This document shows, in pieces, positions 37,551-45,615 of a DNA stretch of 64,000 nt. A program made the translations under genes and the position numbers. Source of the stretch: Amycolatopsis sp. GM8. GTDB lineage: Bacteria > Actinomycetota > Actinomycetes > Mycobacteriales > Pseudonocardiaceae. The notes beneath the pieces are model-generated. The model did not search any database and was not told the origin of the DNA. It was given only the letters and a program-made list of their open reading frames with translations. The DNA is taken from assembly GCF_021653975.1 (NCBI RefSeq), contig NZ_JAJKFK010000002.1:248001-312000 (forward strand). Reading direction: 5' to 3'. Position 1 is the first letter of the stretch. The number at the start of each line of letters is the position of its first letter.

Positions 37551-38023
37551 TCCTGGCTGCTCAATGCCGGTTCGGGCGCCGCTGGTGGGTGGTCGGCCGG
37601 GGGCTTCGCGCGGCGGTCGCGGGAGCGGATCCACCACAGCAACCCCATCGCCACCGCCCAGGTGACCAGGGTCGTCGTGCCCAGTGGCAGCAGGGTCAGC
37701 GTCGCCGAGCGGCCCGCGACCCGGGCCAGTTCGGGGTTGGTCGTGTCGTACTCGACACGCACCAGGTCACCGGCGACCAGGCCGCCGGGATACAGCACGC
37801 CGTTGGCCGGGATGTGCACGATGCCGTCCGGGGTCTCGAACCGGATGATCGTCCGGTCCCACGACACCGAGTCCACCTCGGCGTTCGCGGCGCCGAGGTG
37901 GCTCGTGATGGCCTCGTCGTTGCGGATGGCGGCGAGGAGCAGGCCGACGCACAGCACCGTGATCAGGATCGCGACACCGAGCACGACACGACGCAGGATG
38001 CGCGGCCGGCCTTCGCTCTTCAC
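37547..38023 (-). CDS. DUF3592-type membrane protein
   Basis: The 158-residue protein has an N-terminal membrane helix (VVLGVAILITVLCVGLLLAA), an extracytoplasmic beta-rich segment (AEVDSVSWDRTIIRFET ... GDLVRVEYDTTNPELARV) typical of DUF3592, a second helix (TTTLVTWAVAMGLLWW) and a Pro-rich cytoplasmic tail. A similar protein follows menD in mycobacteria (Rv0556). No function is known. It begins close to the M1 peptidase stop, so they may share a transcript. Confidence 0.75.
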   Translation of the reverse strand: MKSEGRPRILRRVVLGVAILITVLCVGLLLAAIRNDEAITSHLGAANAEVDSVSWDRTIIRFETPDGIVHIPANGVLYPGGLVAGDLVRVEYDTTNPELARVAGRSATLTLLPLGTTTLVTWAVAMGLLWWIRSRDRRAKPPADHPPAAPEPALSSQD

Positions 38024-38044
38024 CCCCTCAGCGTAGCCAGAACG

Positions 38045-39559
38045 CTAGTACCGGTGGGCGGCCGCCAGCAGTTCGTGCGTCCGCTTGATCTCCGGGTAGG
38101 ACTTCGGCTCGCCCTTCGCCACGGCCGTGCTGAACGTGCTCGCGCCGTTCGGGCCGACCGCCGGTTTGCCCGCGGTGAACAGCCAGGTCGTGAACAGGTC
38201 CTGCAGCGGTTTGCCGGAGATCCGCTCGGCCAGCGCGATGAACTGCTGGATGCGCGCGTCACCGCCCTTGTGCTCGGCGACCCAGGTCTGCAGGATCTTG
38301 AAGAACGAGTCGTCACCGACCGCCGTGCGCAGCGCCTGCAGGGTGAGCGCGCCGCGGTCGTACACGGCGTCGTCGAACTGGTTCGCCGCGCCCGGGTCGC
38401 CCGGCAGCACCTTCCACAGGTCGCCGTCGGCCGGGTTCGAGTCGTAGACGTACTGCGCCAGTTCCGCCGGCGTGCCTTCGCCTTCGTGCTCGGACCACAA
38501 ATACTCGGCGTAGGCCGCGAATCCTTCGTTGAGCCAGATGTCGCTCCAGCGGCCGAGCGAAACCGCGTCGCCGAACCACTGGTGCGCGTTCTCGTGCGCC
38601 ACAACGGAAGTGTTGCTGCCGGAACGGAAGAACGCCGCGCCGTAGACGGGCCGGGTCTGCGCTTCGAGCGCGAAGTTGAGCCCGGTCGAGACCACGCCGC
38701 CCTGCGCTTCGAACGGGTACGGGCCGAACTGGGTCGCGAGGAACTGGTCGATCTCGGGCGTCCGCTCGACGCTCGCCTTCGCCGCGTCGAGCGATTCACC
38801 GGCGGCGGGGTCGTAGCCGGTGATGAACGGCTTGCCGTCCGGGGTGGTCGACTGGTGGACCTCGAACGCGCCGACCTCCAGCGTCGCCAGGTACGTCGCC
38901 TGCGGCTGGGTGCTGCGCCAGTTCCAGCGGGTCCAGCCGGCGCGCTGCTTCGTCGTGCGGACGAGGTTGCCGTTGGACAGGGCGACGACGTTGTCCGGCA
39001 CCTCGACCGAGATGTCGTAGGTCGCCTTGTCGGTCGGATGGTCGTTGGCCGGGTACCACCACTGGGAGTTCTGCGGCTCGTCCACGGCGATCGCGCCGTC
39101 GGGCGTCTTCTTCCAGGCGGTGTAGCCGTCGATCACCACCTTCGACGGGGTGTCGGCGTAGTTGACGACGACGGTCAGGGTCTGGTTGGCGGCCAGCGGC
39201 TTGGCCGGGGTGACGACGAGTTCGCCGTTTTCGTTCGGGTGCGGGTGGAAGCCCGCCGGAATGTTGTTGACCAGCACGGAGTTGACGTGCAGCCCGAAGT
39301 CGAGGTCGAAGCTGGACAGGTCCTGCGTGGCCTTGGCGAGGATCGTCGTCGTACCGGCCAGCTGGTCGGTGGCGGGCTGGTACGTCAGCCGGATGTCGTA
39401 GTGCGCGACGTCGTAGCCGCCGTTGCCCGCGTACGGGTAATACGGGTCGCCGACGCTCGGCGCACCGGGCGCCGGGGTGGCACTGGCAGTTGCGGTGAGC
39501 ATGGTGGTCGCGACGCCGAAGGCAACAGCCCCCAGGCCCGCTCTGGTTCGCAGACGCAT
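38045..39559 (-). CDS. secreted M1 family metallopeptidase
   Basis: The 504-residue zinc aminopeptidase starts at ATG 39559 (MRLRTRAGLGAVAFGVATTML), a Sec signal peptide with cleavage likely after TASA. The zinc motif is HENAH (His 322, Glu 323, His 326) with the third ligand Glu 345 in NEGFAAYAEYLW. The exopeptidase GxMEN motif is replaced by a FALEAQ stretch around residue 296, a variant typical of the actinobacterial secreted branch. It likely trims peptides outside the cell. It lies divergent from the MFS fusion gene. Confidence 0.88.
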   Translation of the reverse strand: MRLRTRAGLGAVAFGVATTMLTATASATPAPGAPSVGDPYYPYAGNGGYDVAHYDIRLTYQPATDQLAGTTTILAKATQDLSSFDLDFGLHVNSVLVNNIPAGFHPHPNENGELVVTPAKPLAANQTLTVVVNYADTPSKVVIDGYTAWKKTPDGAIAVDEPQNSQWWYPANDHPTDKATYDISVEVPDNVVALSNGNLVRTTKQRAGWTRWNWRSTQPQATYLATLEVGAFEVHQSTTPDGKPFITGYDPAAGESLDAAKASVERTPEIDQFLATQFGPYPFEAQGGVVSTGLNFALEAQTRPVYGAAFFRSGSNTSVVAHENAHQWFGDAVSLGRWSDIWLNEGFAAYAEYLWSEHEGEGTPAELAQYVYDSNPADGDLWKVLPGDPGAANQFDDAVYDRGALTLQALRTAVGDDSFFKILQTWVAEHKGGDARIQQFIALAERISGKPLQDLFTTWLFTAGKPAVGPNGASTFSTAVAKGEPKSYPEIKRTHELLAAAHRY

Positions 39560-39723
39560 GAGGGCGAAATCTAGTAGGAAAACGGGCAACCGAGTACGGC
39601 CGTAAGGAGGGTCCCGCTTTCCGGGAGCAAGCCGCCGGATGTGATATCTCGGACAGCCCGCTGTGGTGCGGCGCCGGAACCACGAAGATGAGGCAGCCGA
39701 GTCCTCAAGGAGGCTGCACTTTC

Positions 39724-41646
39724 ATGACCGCCGTCGCGCGCGCCGGAACCAGCCGAACGAGCGGTGGGGTCACCCCGGTACTCGCCTTCACCGGCATCGT
39801 CGTCTCGATCACGCAGACCCTGGTGGTGCCGCTGCTCGCCACACTCCCGGCGCTGCTGCGCACCTCCGCCTCCAACGCGACCTGGGTCATCACCATCACG
39901 CTGCTGACCGGCGCCGTGGCGACCCCGGTGCTCGGGCGTCTCGGCGACATGTTCGGCAAGCGGCGGATGCTGCTGGTCGCGCTGGCCACGCTCGTCGCCG
40001 GTTCGCTGCTGTGTGCCTTCTCCTCGTCGCTGCTGCCGATGATGATCGGCCGGGCGCTGCAGGGCTGCTCGATCGGCGCCATCCCGCTGGGTATCAGCAT
40101 CATGCGCGACGAGCTACCGGCGGACCGGCTCGGCTCGGCCATGGGGCTGATGAGCTCGTCGCTGGGCATCGGCGCGGCGCTCGGGCTGCCCGCGGCGGCG
40201 CTGGTCGCCGAACACCTCGACTGGCACACCCTGTTCTTCGGCGCCGCCGGCCTCGGCGTGGTCGCGCTGGTACTGGTCGTGGCCGTCGTGCCGGAATCCT
40301 CGGTGCGCTCGCCTGGCCGGTTCGACATACCCGGCGCGATCGGGCTGTCGGTGGGGCTGGTCGCCCTGCTGGTCGCCATCTCCAAGGGCAGCGACTGGGG
40401 CTGGGGCAGCACCACCACACTGGGCTTCCTCGCCGCGGCGGTGCTCGTCTTCCTGCTCTGGGGCGTACTGGAACTGCGCACGGCGGAGCCGCTGGTCGAT
40501 CTCCGCGCGACCGCGCGCCGGCAGGTCCTGCTCACCAACCTGGCCTCGATCCTGGTCGGCTTCGCCCTCTACTCCACCCAGCTGGTGCCACCGCAGCTGC
40601 TGCAGCTGCCCGCGGCGACTGGGTACGGACTCGGCCAGTCGATGCTCGTGGCCGGGCTGTGCGTCGCCCCGACCGGGTTCCTCATGATGGCGGTCTCGCC
40701 GGTGGCCGCCCGCGTGATCAAGCGCTCCGGACCCAAGACGTCACTGATGCTCGGCGTGGCCGTGCTCGGCGCCGCCTACCTCGCCGGGCTGTGGATGCTG
40801 GGCGAGGCCTGGCAGGTCGCGGTGTTCGCCGCGATCGCGGGCGCCGGCGTCGGATTGGCCTACTCCTCGATGCCCGCGCTGATCATCGACGCCGTGCCGG
40901 TGTCGGAGACGGCGGCGGCCAACGGCCTCAACACCCTGATGCGGTCCATCGGCACCTCGTCGTCCAGCGCGGTCGTCGGCATGGTGCTGTCGCACATGAC
41001 CACCCGCTTCGGGTCGTCTTCGGTGCCCAGTCTCGCGGGTTTCCGCACGGCGCTGCTGATCGCGGCCGGCGGATGCGTGGTCGCGCTGGTCGTCGCGGCG
41101 TTCGTACCGGGCCGCCGTCGCGCACAACCGGTCACCACCACCGTCAGCACAGGCGTCACCGGTGTCGTCTCCGGCCCGGGAGGCGCCGTCGCGGCGGCCG
41201 TGGTCGTGGCGACCGACGCCCATGGCGACGTGGCCGGCCGCGTCGAAGCCGGCCGGGACGGCACGTTCGAACTGGCCGGCCTGCCGCCCGGCCGCTACAC
41301 CCTCGCCGCCAGTGCGGCCGGACACCGGCCCGCCGCGCACACGGTCGACGTCGCCGACGGTCCGCCGGCGCGACAGGACGTCGTGCTGGGCGGTGGCGGC
41401 ACGGTGCGTGTCGCGGTGCGGGCGACCGACGACTCGGCCCTGGCCGGGGCCAAGGTCACGCTGCTCGATCGGGCCGGGAACGCGGTCGCCGCTGGCGTCA
41501 CCGGCGGGGATGGCCAGTACCGCTTCGCCGACCTGGCCGACAACCGGTACACCGTCGTCGCCAGTGGCTACGCGCCGGTGGCGACCAAGGTGTCACTGTC
41601 CGCCGGCGACCGGTTCGACTGCGACTTCACGCTGACGCACGACTAG
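39724..41646 (+). CDS. MFS transporter with two C-terminal transthyretin-like domains
   Basis: The 640-residue protein starts at ATG 39724, preceded by AAGGAGG ten nt upstream. Residues about 15-470 form a 14-helix DHA2-like transporter: GRLGDMFGKRRM is motif A, GRALQGCSIGAIPLG motif B-like, and a final helix VALVVAAFVPGRRR. Two beta-sandwich repeats of about 80 residues follow: VTGVVSGPGGAVAAAVVVAT ... GTFELAGLPPGRYTLAAS and VRVAVRATDDSALAGAKVTLLD ... GQYRFADLADNRYTVVAS, each a carboxypeptidase-regulatory/transthyretin-like domain. Such domains are usually outside the cell, while an even-helix MFS tail should be inside. Substrate unknown. Its stop overlaps the convergent menD stop. Confidence 0.85.
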   Translation: MTAVARAGTSRTSGGVTPVLAFTGIVVSITQTLVVPLLATLPALLRTSASNATWVITITLLTGAVATPVLGRLGDMFGKRRMLLVALATLVAGSLLCAFSSSLLPMMIGRALQGCSIGAIPLGISIMRDELPADRLGSAMGLMSSSLGIGAALGLPAAALVAEHLDWHTLFFGAAGLGVVALVLVVAVVPESSVRSPGRFDIPGAIGLSVGLVALLVAISKGSDWGWGSTTTLGFLAAAVLVFLLWGVLELRTAEPLVDLRATARRQVLLTNLASILVGFALYSTQLVPPQLLQLPAATGYGLGQSMLVAGLCVAPTGFLMMAVSPVAARVIKRSGPKTSLMLGVAVLGAAYLAGLWMLGEAWQVAVFAAIAGAGVGLAYSSMPALIIDAVPVSETAAANGLNTLMRSIGTSSSSAVVGMVLSHMTTRFGSSSVPSLAGFRTALLIAAGGCVVALVVAAFVPGRRRAQPVTTTVSTGVTGVVSGPGGAVAAAVVVATDAHGDVAGRVEAGRDGTFELAGLPPGRYTLAASAAGHRPAAHTVDVADGPPARQDVVLGGGGTVRVAVRATDDSALAGAKVTLLDRAGNAVAAGVTGGDGQYRFADLADNRYTVVASGYAPVATKVSLSAGDRFDCDFTLTHD

Positions 41647-43301
41647 CGGCCCAGCACCGCCGAAACCGCCTGGCGCACGCGAGCGTGCAACTCGCGATGG
41701 CGCGACCTGTCCACTCGCACCTCCACGACTCGCAGACCGGGCGCCGGGCGCAGCGCGGCGCGGAACTCCTCGGCGTTCGAGACCAGCTGGTGCGGCACTC
41801 GGAAGCCCGCGCACAGCGACCCCAGATCGGCCCCGTGCGGGGTGCCGAAGACGCGCTCGAACGAATCCTGGTGCTCGGGCGCGCCCTGCTCCAGCAGCGA
41901 GAAGATGCCGCCGCCGTCGTCATTGAGGACCACGATCGTCAAGTCGGGCCGGTCGTCCGCCAGCAGGCCGTTGACATCGTGCAGGAACGTCAGATCGCCG
42001 AGCAGTGCGTACGAGTGCCCGCGATGCACGGTCGCCGCGCCGATCGCCGTGGACACCGTCCCATCGATGCCCGCCACCCCACGGTTGCGGTGCACCAGCA
42101 CGTCCGGCCGCATCCGGTCCGCCAGCGCAACGTCCCGCGCCGGGTTCGACGAGCCCACCACCAGCAGCGCGTCCGGCGGCAGCGCGTCGATCAGGTCCGT
42201 CGCGATGCGCAACCCGCTGGGCCACGGCTCGCGCGCCAACGCCTCGCGGATCGCCGAGGCCGCGGCCCGGTCCGCCCGCTGCCAGCTCGCCAGCCACTCC
42301 GGGTCCGCGGGCTTCGTCGGCTCGTCGAACCACTGGCCGACCTGCCGGACGTTGTGCGCGGGCGCGGGCCAGTCCGAGTCGGGCCGCACCAGCAGCACCT
42401 CGACATCCGCGTCCGACAGCAGCGCCTGCACCTGCCGGAACACCGTCGGCCGCCCGATGCACAGCACCTGCTCGGGCTTGTGCTCGGCGATGAAACTCTC
42501 GGTCCCCAGCAACCAGACGCCGCTCGCGATACCGGTCGCGCCGGACAGGCCGAGCCCGCCGGTCTCCGACACCACCGGCCAGCCGTGCTGCTCCGCCCAT
42601 TCGCTCGCCGCGCGCACCCCGCTGTCGCAGGCGATCACGAGGCCGTACCGCGCCGAGGGCACCACGAACGACGGCAGCGCACCGAAATCCGGCAGTTCCG
42701 TCCACCGCGCGCCGCCCGGCCGCCCGTCCAGCGACTCGTACCACTCGGTCGAGCCGTCCGGGACCAGCGGCTCGCGGAACGGGACGTTGAGATGCACCGG
42801 CCCGCATCGCCACTCGCCGTAGGCGGCGTTCCACGCCCGGCAGATCTGGCTGCGCCAGTACGCGTTCTGGCCCGCGCGGCGCTCGGCGACGGCCAGCTCG
42901 TCGTAGTACCGCACCGCGTCGCCGTAGAGCCGCTGCTGGTCGATGACCTGGTTCGCGCCGGCGGCCCGCAGCTCCGGCGGCCGGTCGGCGGTCAGCACGA
43001 TCAGCGGCACCCCGGCGCGGTCGGCCTCGAGCACCGCCGGGTGGAAGTTCGCGGCCGCCGTGCCCGAGGTACAGACCACCGCGACCGGGCGCCCGGTCCG
43101 CGCCGCGATGCCGAGCGCGAGGAACGCGGCGCCCCGCTCGTCGATGCGGACGTGCAGCGCCAGCCGGCCGGCGCTCGCCGCGTCGTGCAGCGCCAGCGAC
43201 AGCGGCGCGTTGCGCGAACCGGGGCAAAGCACCACGTGGGAAACGGTGTTGCGGACGAGTTCGTCCACCAGGACCCTGGCCTGTGCGGTCGACGGGTTCA
43301 C
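41643..43301 (-). CDS. menD: SEPHCHC synthase (menaquinone biosynthesis)
   Basis: MenD is thiamine-pyrophosphate dependent and joins 2-oxoglutarate-derived succinic semialdehyde to isochorismate. The 552-residue protein starts at GTG 43301 (MNPSTAQARVLVDELVRNTV). HVVLCPGSRNAPLSLALHD and VRIDERGAAFLALGIA are the N-terminal landmarks with the catalytic Glu, SGTAAANFHPAVLEAD follows, and GDLTFLHDVNGLL with LNDDGGGIFSLLEQG is the TPP/Mg motif. A longer frame upstream runs antisense into menB and is not supported. It is divergent from menB with 57 bp between starts. Confidence 0.94.
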   Translation of the reverse strand: MNPSTAQARVLVDELVRNTVSHVVLCPGSRNAPLSLALHDAASAGRLALHVRIDERGAAFLALGIAARTGRPVAVVCTSGTAAANFHPAVLEADRAGVPLIVLTADRPPELRAAGANQVIDQQRLYGDAVRYYDELAVAERRAGQNAYWRSQICRAWNAAYGEWRCGPVHLNVPFREPLVPDGSTEWYESLDGRPGGARWTELPDFGALPSFVVPSARYGLVIACDSGVRAASEWAEQHGWPVVSETGGLGLSGATGIASGVWLLGTESFIAEHKPEQVLCIGRPTVFRQVQALLSDADVEVLLVRPDSDWPAPAHNVRQVGQWFDEPTKPADPEWLASWQRADRAAASAIREALAREPWPSGLRIATDLIDALPPDALLVVGSSNPARDVALADRMRPDVLVHRNRGVAGIDGTVSTAIGAATVHRGHSYALLGDLTFLHDVNGLLADDRPDLTIVVLNDDGGGIFSLLEQGAPEHQDSFERVFGTPHGADLGSLCAGFRVPHQLVSNAEEFRAALRPAPGLRVVEVRVDRSRHRELHARVRQAVSAVLGR

Positions 43302-43345
43302 CGGGGCACCCCTGGTGCGTCGTCCTTCATCGCGGCCACACGTCC

Positions 43346-43351
43346 TATTCT
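43346..43351 (+). promoter_or_regulatory. candidate -10 element for leaderless menB
   Basis: TATTCT fits TANNNT and is followed by CCCAAAC and then GTG 43359, the 7-nt distance of a leaderless mRNA. There is no ribosome-binding sequence before the GTG. The 57-bp divergent spacer with menD therefore has to hold both promoters. Confidence 0.5.
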
Positions 43352-43358
43352 CCCAAAC

Positions 43359-44282
43359 GTGCATGACGCCCAGGTTTCCGAGCTGTTCGACCCCGCCGCG
43401 TGGACCGAGGCCGAGGGTTTCGGCTTCACCGACATCACTTACCACCGCTCCGCCGAAGCACGCTCCGGAAAGCGTGTCGTGCGCATCGCGTTCGACCGTC
43501 CCGAGGTCCGCAACGCCTTCCGGCCCCACACCGTGGACGAGCTCTACCGCGCGCTCGACCACGCGCGGATGAGCCCGGACGTCGGGTGTGTCCTGCTCAC
43601 CGGGAACGGCCCGTCGCCCAAGGACGGCGGGTGGGCTTTCTGTTCCGGCGGAGACCAGCGTATTCGCGGGCGGTCCGGGTATCAGTACGCGAGTGGCGAG
43701 ACCTCGGACACGGTCGACCCCGCGCGCGCCGGTCGCCTGCACATTCTCGAGGTCCAGCGGCTGATCCGGTTCATGCCGAAGGTGGTCGTCTGCGTGGTGC
43801 CGGGCTGGGCGGCCGGCGGCGGTCACTCGCTGCACGCGGTGTGCGATCTCACGCTCGCGTCCGCCGAGCATGCCCGGTTCAAGCAGACCGACGCGGACGT
43901 GGGCTCGTTCGACGGCGGCTTCGGCTCGGCGTATCTGGCCCGGCAGGTCGGGCAGAAGTTCGCGCGGGAGATCTTCTTCCTCGGGCGCGAGTACACCGCC
44001 GAGCAGATGCACGCGATGGGCGCGGTGAACGCGGCGGTGCCCCACGCTTCGCTCGAGGTCGAGGCGTTGCAGTGGGCGTGGGAGATCAACGGCAAGTCGC
44101 CGACGGCGCAGCGAATGCTCAAGTACGCGTTCAACCTGATCGACGACGGCCTGGTCGGCCAGCAACTGTTCGCGGGCGAGACGACGCGCCTGGCGTACAT
44201 GCAGGACGAAGCGGTCGAAGGGCGCGACGCGTTCCTCGAGAAGCGTTCCCCCGACTGGTCCAACTTTCCTTACTACTACTGA
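43359..44282 (+). CDS. menB: 1,4-dihydroxy-2-naphthoyl-CoA synthase
   Basis: MenB is a crotonase-fold enzyme closing the second ring of the naphthoquinone. It has 307 residues from GTG 43359. FDRPEVRNAFRPHTVDELY, WAFCSGGDQRIRGRSGYQY (oxyanion hole and bicarbonate-site Gly) and VPGWAAGGGHSLHAVCDLTLAS are signatures, as is SFDGGFGSAYLARQVGQKFAREIFFL region and the C-terminal SPDWSNFPYYY-like end. Full length with its usual C-terminus. menE follows 8 nt later. Confidence 0.95.
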   Translation: MHDAQVSELFDPAAWTEAEGFGFTDITYHRSAEARSGKRVVRIAFDRPEVRNAFRPHTVDELYRALDHARMSPDVGCVLLTGNGPSPKDGGWAFCSGGDQRIRGRSGYQYASGETSDTVDPARAGRLHILEVQRLIRFMPKVVVCVVPGWAAGGGHSLHAVCDLTLASAEHARFKQTDADVGSFDGGFGSAYLARQVGQKFAREIFFLGREYTAEQMHAMGAVNAAVPHASLEVEALQWAWEINGKSPTAQRMLKYAFNLIDDGLVGQQLFAGETTRLAYMQDEAVEGRDAFLEKRSPDWSNFPYYY

Positions 44283-44290
44283 GGTTTCTC

Positions 44291-45418
44291 GTGCGTGAGG
44301 TGTGGATCGGCGAGCCCGGGGAGCTTCGGGAGGCGCTGGCGGACGCCCTCGACGGCGGCCCGGCGGTGCTGCCGCTGGCGCCCGGCTCGGAGTCGTTGCT
44401 GGCGGCGATGGCGCCGTCGGAGCCGGTCGAGCCCGGCACCGCGGTGATCATCGCGACCTCCGGTTCGACCGGTGAGCCGAAGGGTGTGCTGCTTTCGGCG
44501 GACGCGTTGCGTGCCTCGGCGACGGCGACGCACGAACGTCTGGGCGGTCCCGGGCACTGGCTGCTGGCGACCCCGGCGAACTACATCGGAGGCCTGCAGG
44601 TCATCGTGCGGTCGCTGGTGGCGGGAACCAGGTGCGCCGCTTTACCGGCGGGCCATTTCACCGGCGAGCTGTTCGCTGAAGCCGCTTCGCCCGTGTTGCG
44701 CGAGGACGGGCCGCGCTACACCGCGCTGGTCCCGACTCAGCTCACCCGCATCCTCGACGCGGGCGGCGCGGGCTTGGCCGCGGCCCGCGCGTTCGACGCG
44801 ATCATCATCGGCGCCGCCGCGACGTCCGCGGCGCTGCGTGCCCGGGCCGCGGCGGCGGGGGTGTCGATCGTGCCCGCGTACGGCATGAGCGAGACGGCCA
44901 GCGGATGCGTGTACGACGGCGTGCCGCTCGACGGGGTCGAGGTGCGGATCGGCGCGGACGAACGGGTGCTGATCTCGGGCCCCGTGCTGACGCACGGTTA
45001 CCGGTTGCGCCCGGACCTGACCGCGGACGCGCTGGTCGACGGCTGGTTCCTGACCGGTGACCGCGGGCGGCTGGTGGACGGGCGGCTGGAGGTCCTCGGC
45101 CGGCTCGACGACGTGATCAACACCGGCGGGGTCAAGGTGTCCGCGGCGGCGGTGGAGCGGGCGCTGAGCGCGTTTCCCGGGGTGCGGGACGCGTGCGTCG
45201 TAGGCCTGCCGGACGAGCAGTGGGGCCAGGCGGTAGCCGCCGCTGTCGTGGCGGACGGCCCGGTCGAGGTCGCCGAGTTGCGGGCCGCGGTGCGCGCTGC
45301 CGCGGGTGCTGCGGCGGTGCCGAAGCGGTTCGAGTTCGTCGAGGCCCTGCCGCTGCGGGGACCTGGGAAGATCGACCGGTCCGCCGTGTTGTCGATAGTT
45401 TTCGATGCGGTTGGTTGA
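44291..45418 (+). CDS. menE: o-succinylbenzoate--CoA ligase
   Basis: MenE activates o-succinylbenzoate with ATP and CoA for MenB. The 375-residue ANL-family adenylating enzyme is short in the N-domain, as in other actinobacteria. Motif A3 is VIIATSGSTGEPKGVLLS; A5 is IVPAYGMSETASGCVYDG; GWFLTGDRGRLVDGRLEVLGR is the A7/A8 hinge; and GPGKIDRS near the C-terminus carries the catalytic Lys. GTG 44291 follows GAGG placed in the menB stop region. Its stop overlaps the -35 box of the downstream small gene. Confidence 0.93.
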   Translation: MREVWIGEPGELREALADALDGGPAVLPLAPGSESLLAAMAPSEPVEPGTAVIIATSGSTGEPKGVLLSADALRASATATHERLGGPGHWLLATPANYIGGLQVIVRSLVAGTRCAALPAGHFTGELFAEAASPVLREDGPRYTALVPTQLTRILDAGGAGLAAARAFDAIIIGAAATSAALRARAAAAGVSIVPAYGMSETASGCVYDGVPLDGVEVRIGADERVLISGPVLTHGYRLRPDLTADALVDGWFLTGDRGRLVDGRLEVLGRLDDVINTGGVKVSAAAVERALSAFPGVRDACVVGLPDEQWGQAVAAAVVADGPVEVAELRAAVRAAAGAAAVPKRFEFVEALPLRGPGKIDRSAVLSIVFDAVG

Positions 45419-45443
45419 CATCTCACGGTTACCCCCTTTCACT
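45415..45443 (+). promoter_or_regulatory. candidate promoter for the 45-residue secreted peptide
   Basis: A perfect TTGACA -35 box at 45415-45420 overlaps the menE stop. Seventeen nt later comes TTCACT (45438-45443), a weaker -10, and 7 nt later ATG 45451. Spacing is ideal for a sigma-70-type promoter producing a leaderless mRNA. Confidence 0.5.
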
Positions 45444-45450
45444 CGTTCGC

Positions 45451-45588
45451 ATGAAACGCTTCGTCCTCGCCGTCCTGGCCTTCGTCGCCGTGGCGATCGC
45501 CGTGAGCCCGGCCACCACGGCGGTGGCCGCTGCCCAGGAGGAACCCGGCAGCGGCACCCTCACCTGGGCGGTCCCGACCATCGTGTAG
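45451..45588 (+). CDS. small secreted peptide (45 residues), unknown function
   Basis: The product begins MKRFVLAVLAFVAVAIAV and reaches TTAVAAAQ, an almost complete Sec signal peptide (two basic residues, hydrophobic core, AxA-like cleavage site). The mature part would be only about 17 residues (QEEPGSGTLTWAVPTIV). No lipobox Cys. No ribosome-binding site is seen, but a TTGACA promoter with leaderless spacing lies directly before it. It sits between menE and menA. I recognise no family; it could be a cell-envelope peptide or just a membrane-held microprotein. Confidence 0.6.
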   Translation: MKRFVLAVLAFVAVAIAVSPATTAVAAAQEEPGSGTLTWAVPTIV

Positions 45589-45615
45589 TGACCGCCGTGC
45601 ACCACAATGGGTGAC

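Noticed and set aside
38000..39574. Long plus-strand frame over the M1 peptidase
   Set aside because: The minus strand has a signal peptide and a full zinc motif; the plus frame is a GC-skew artefact.
39663..43358. Very long plus-strand open frame running into menB
   Set aside because: It is antisense to menD and out of frame with the MFS gene; only its end, from GTG 43359, encodes a recognisable protein.
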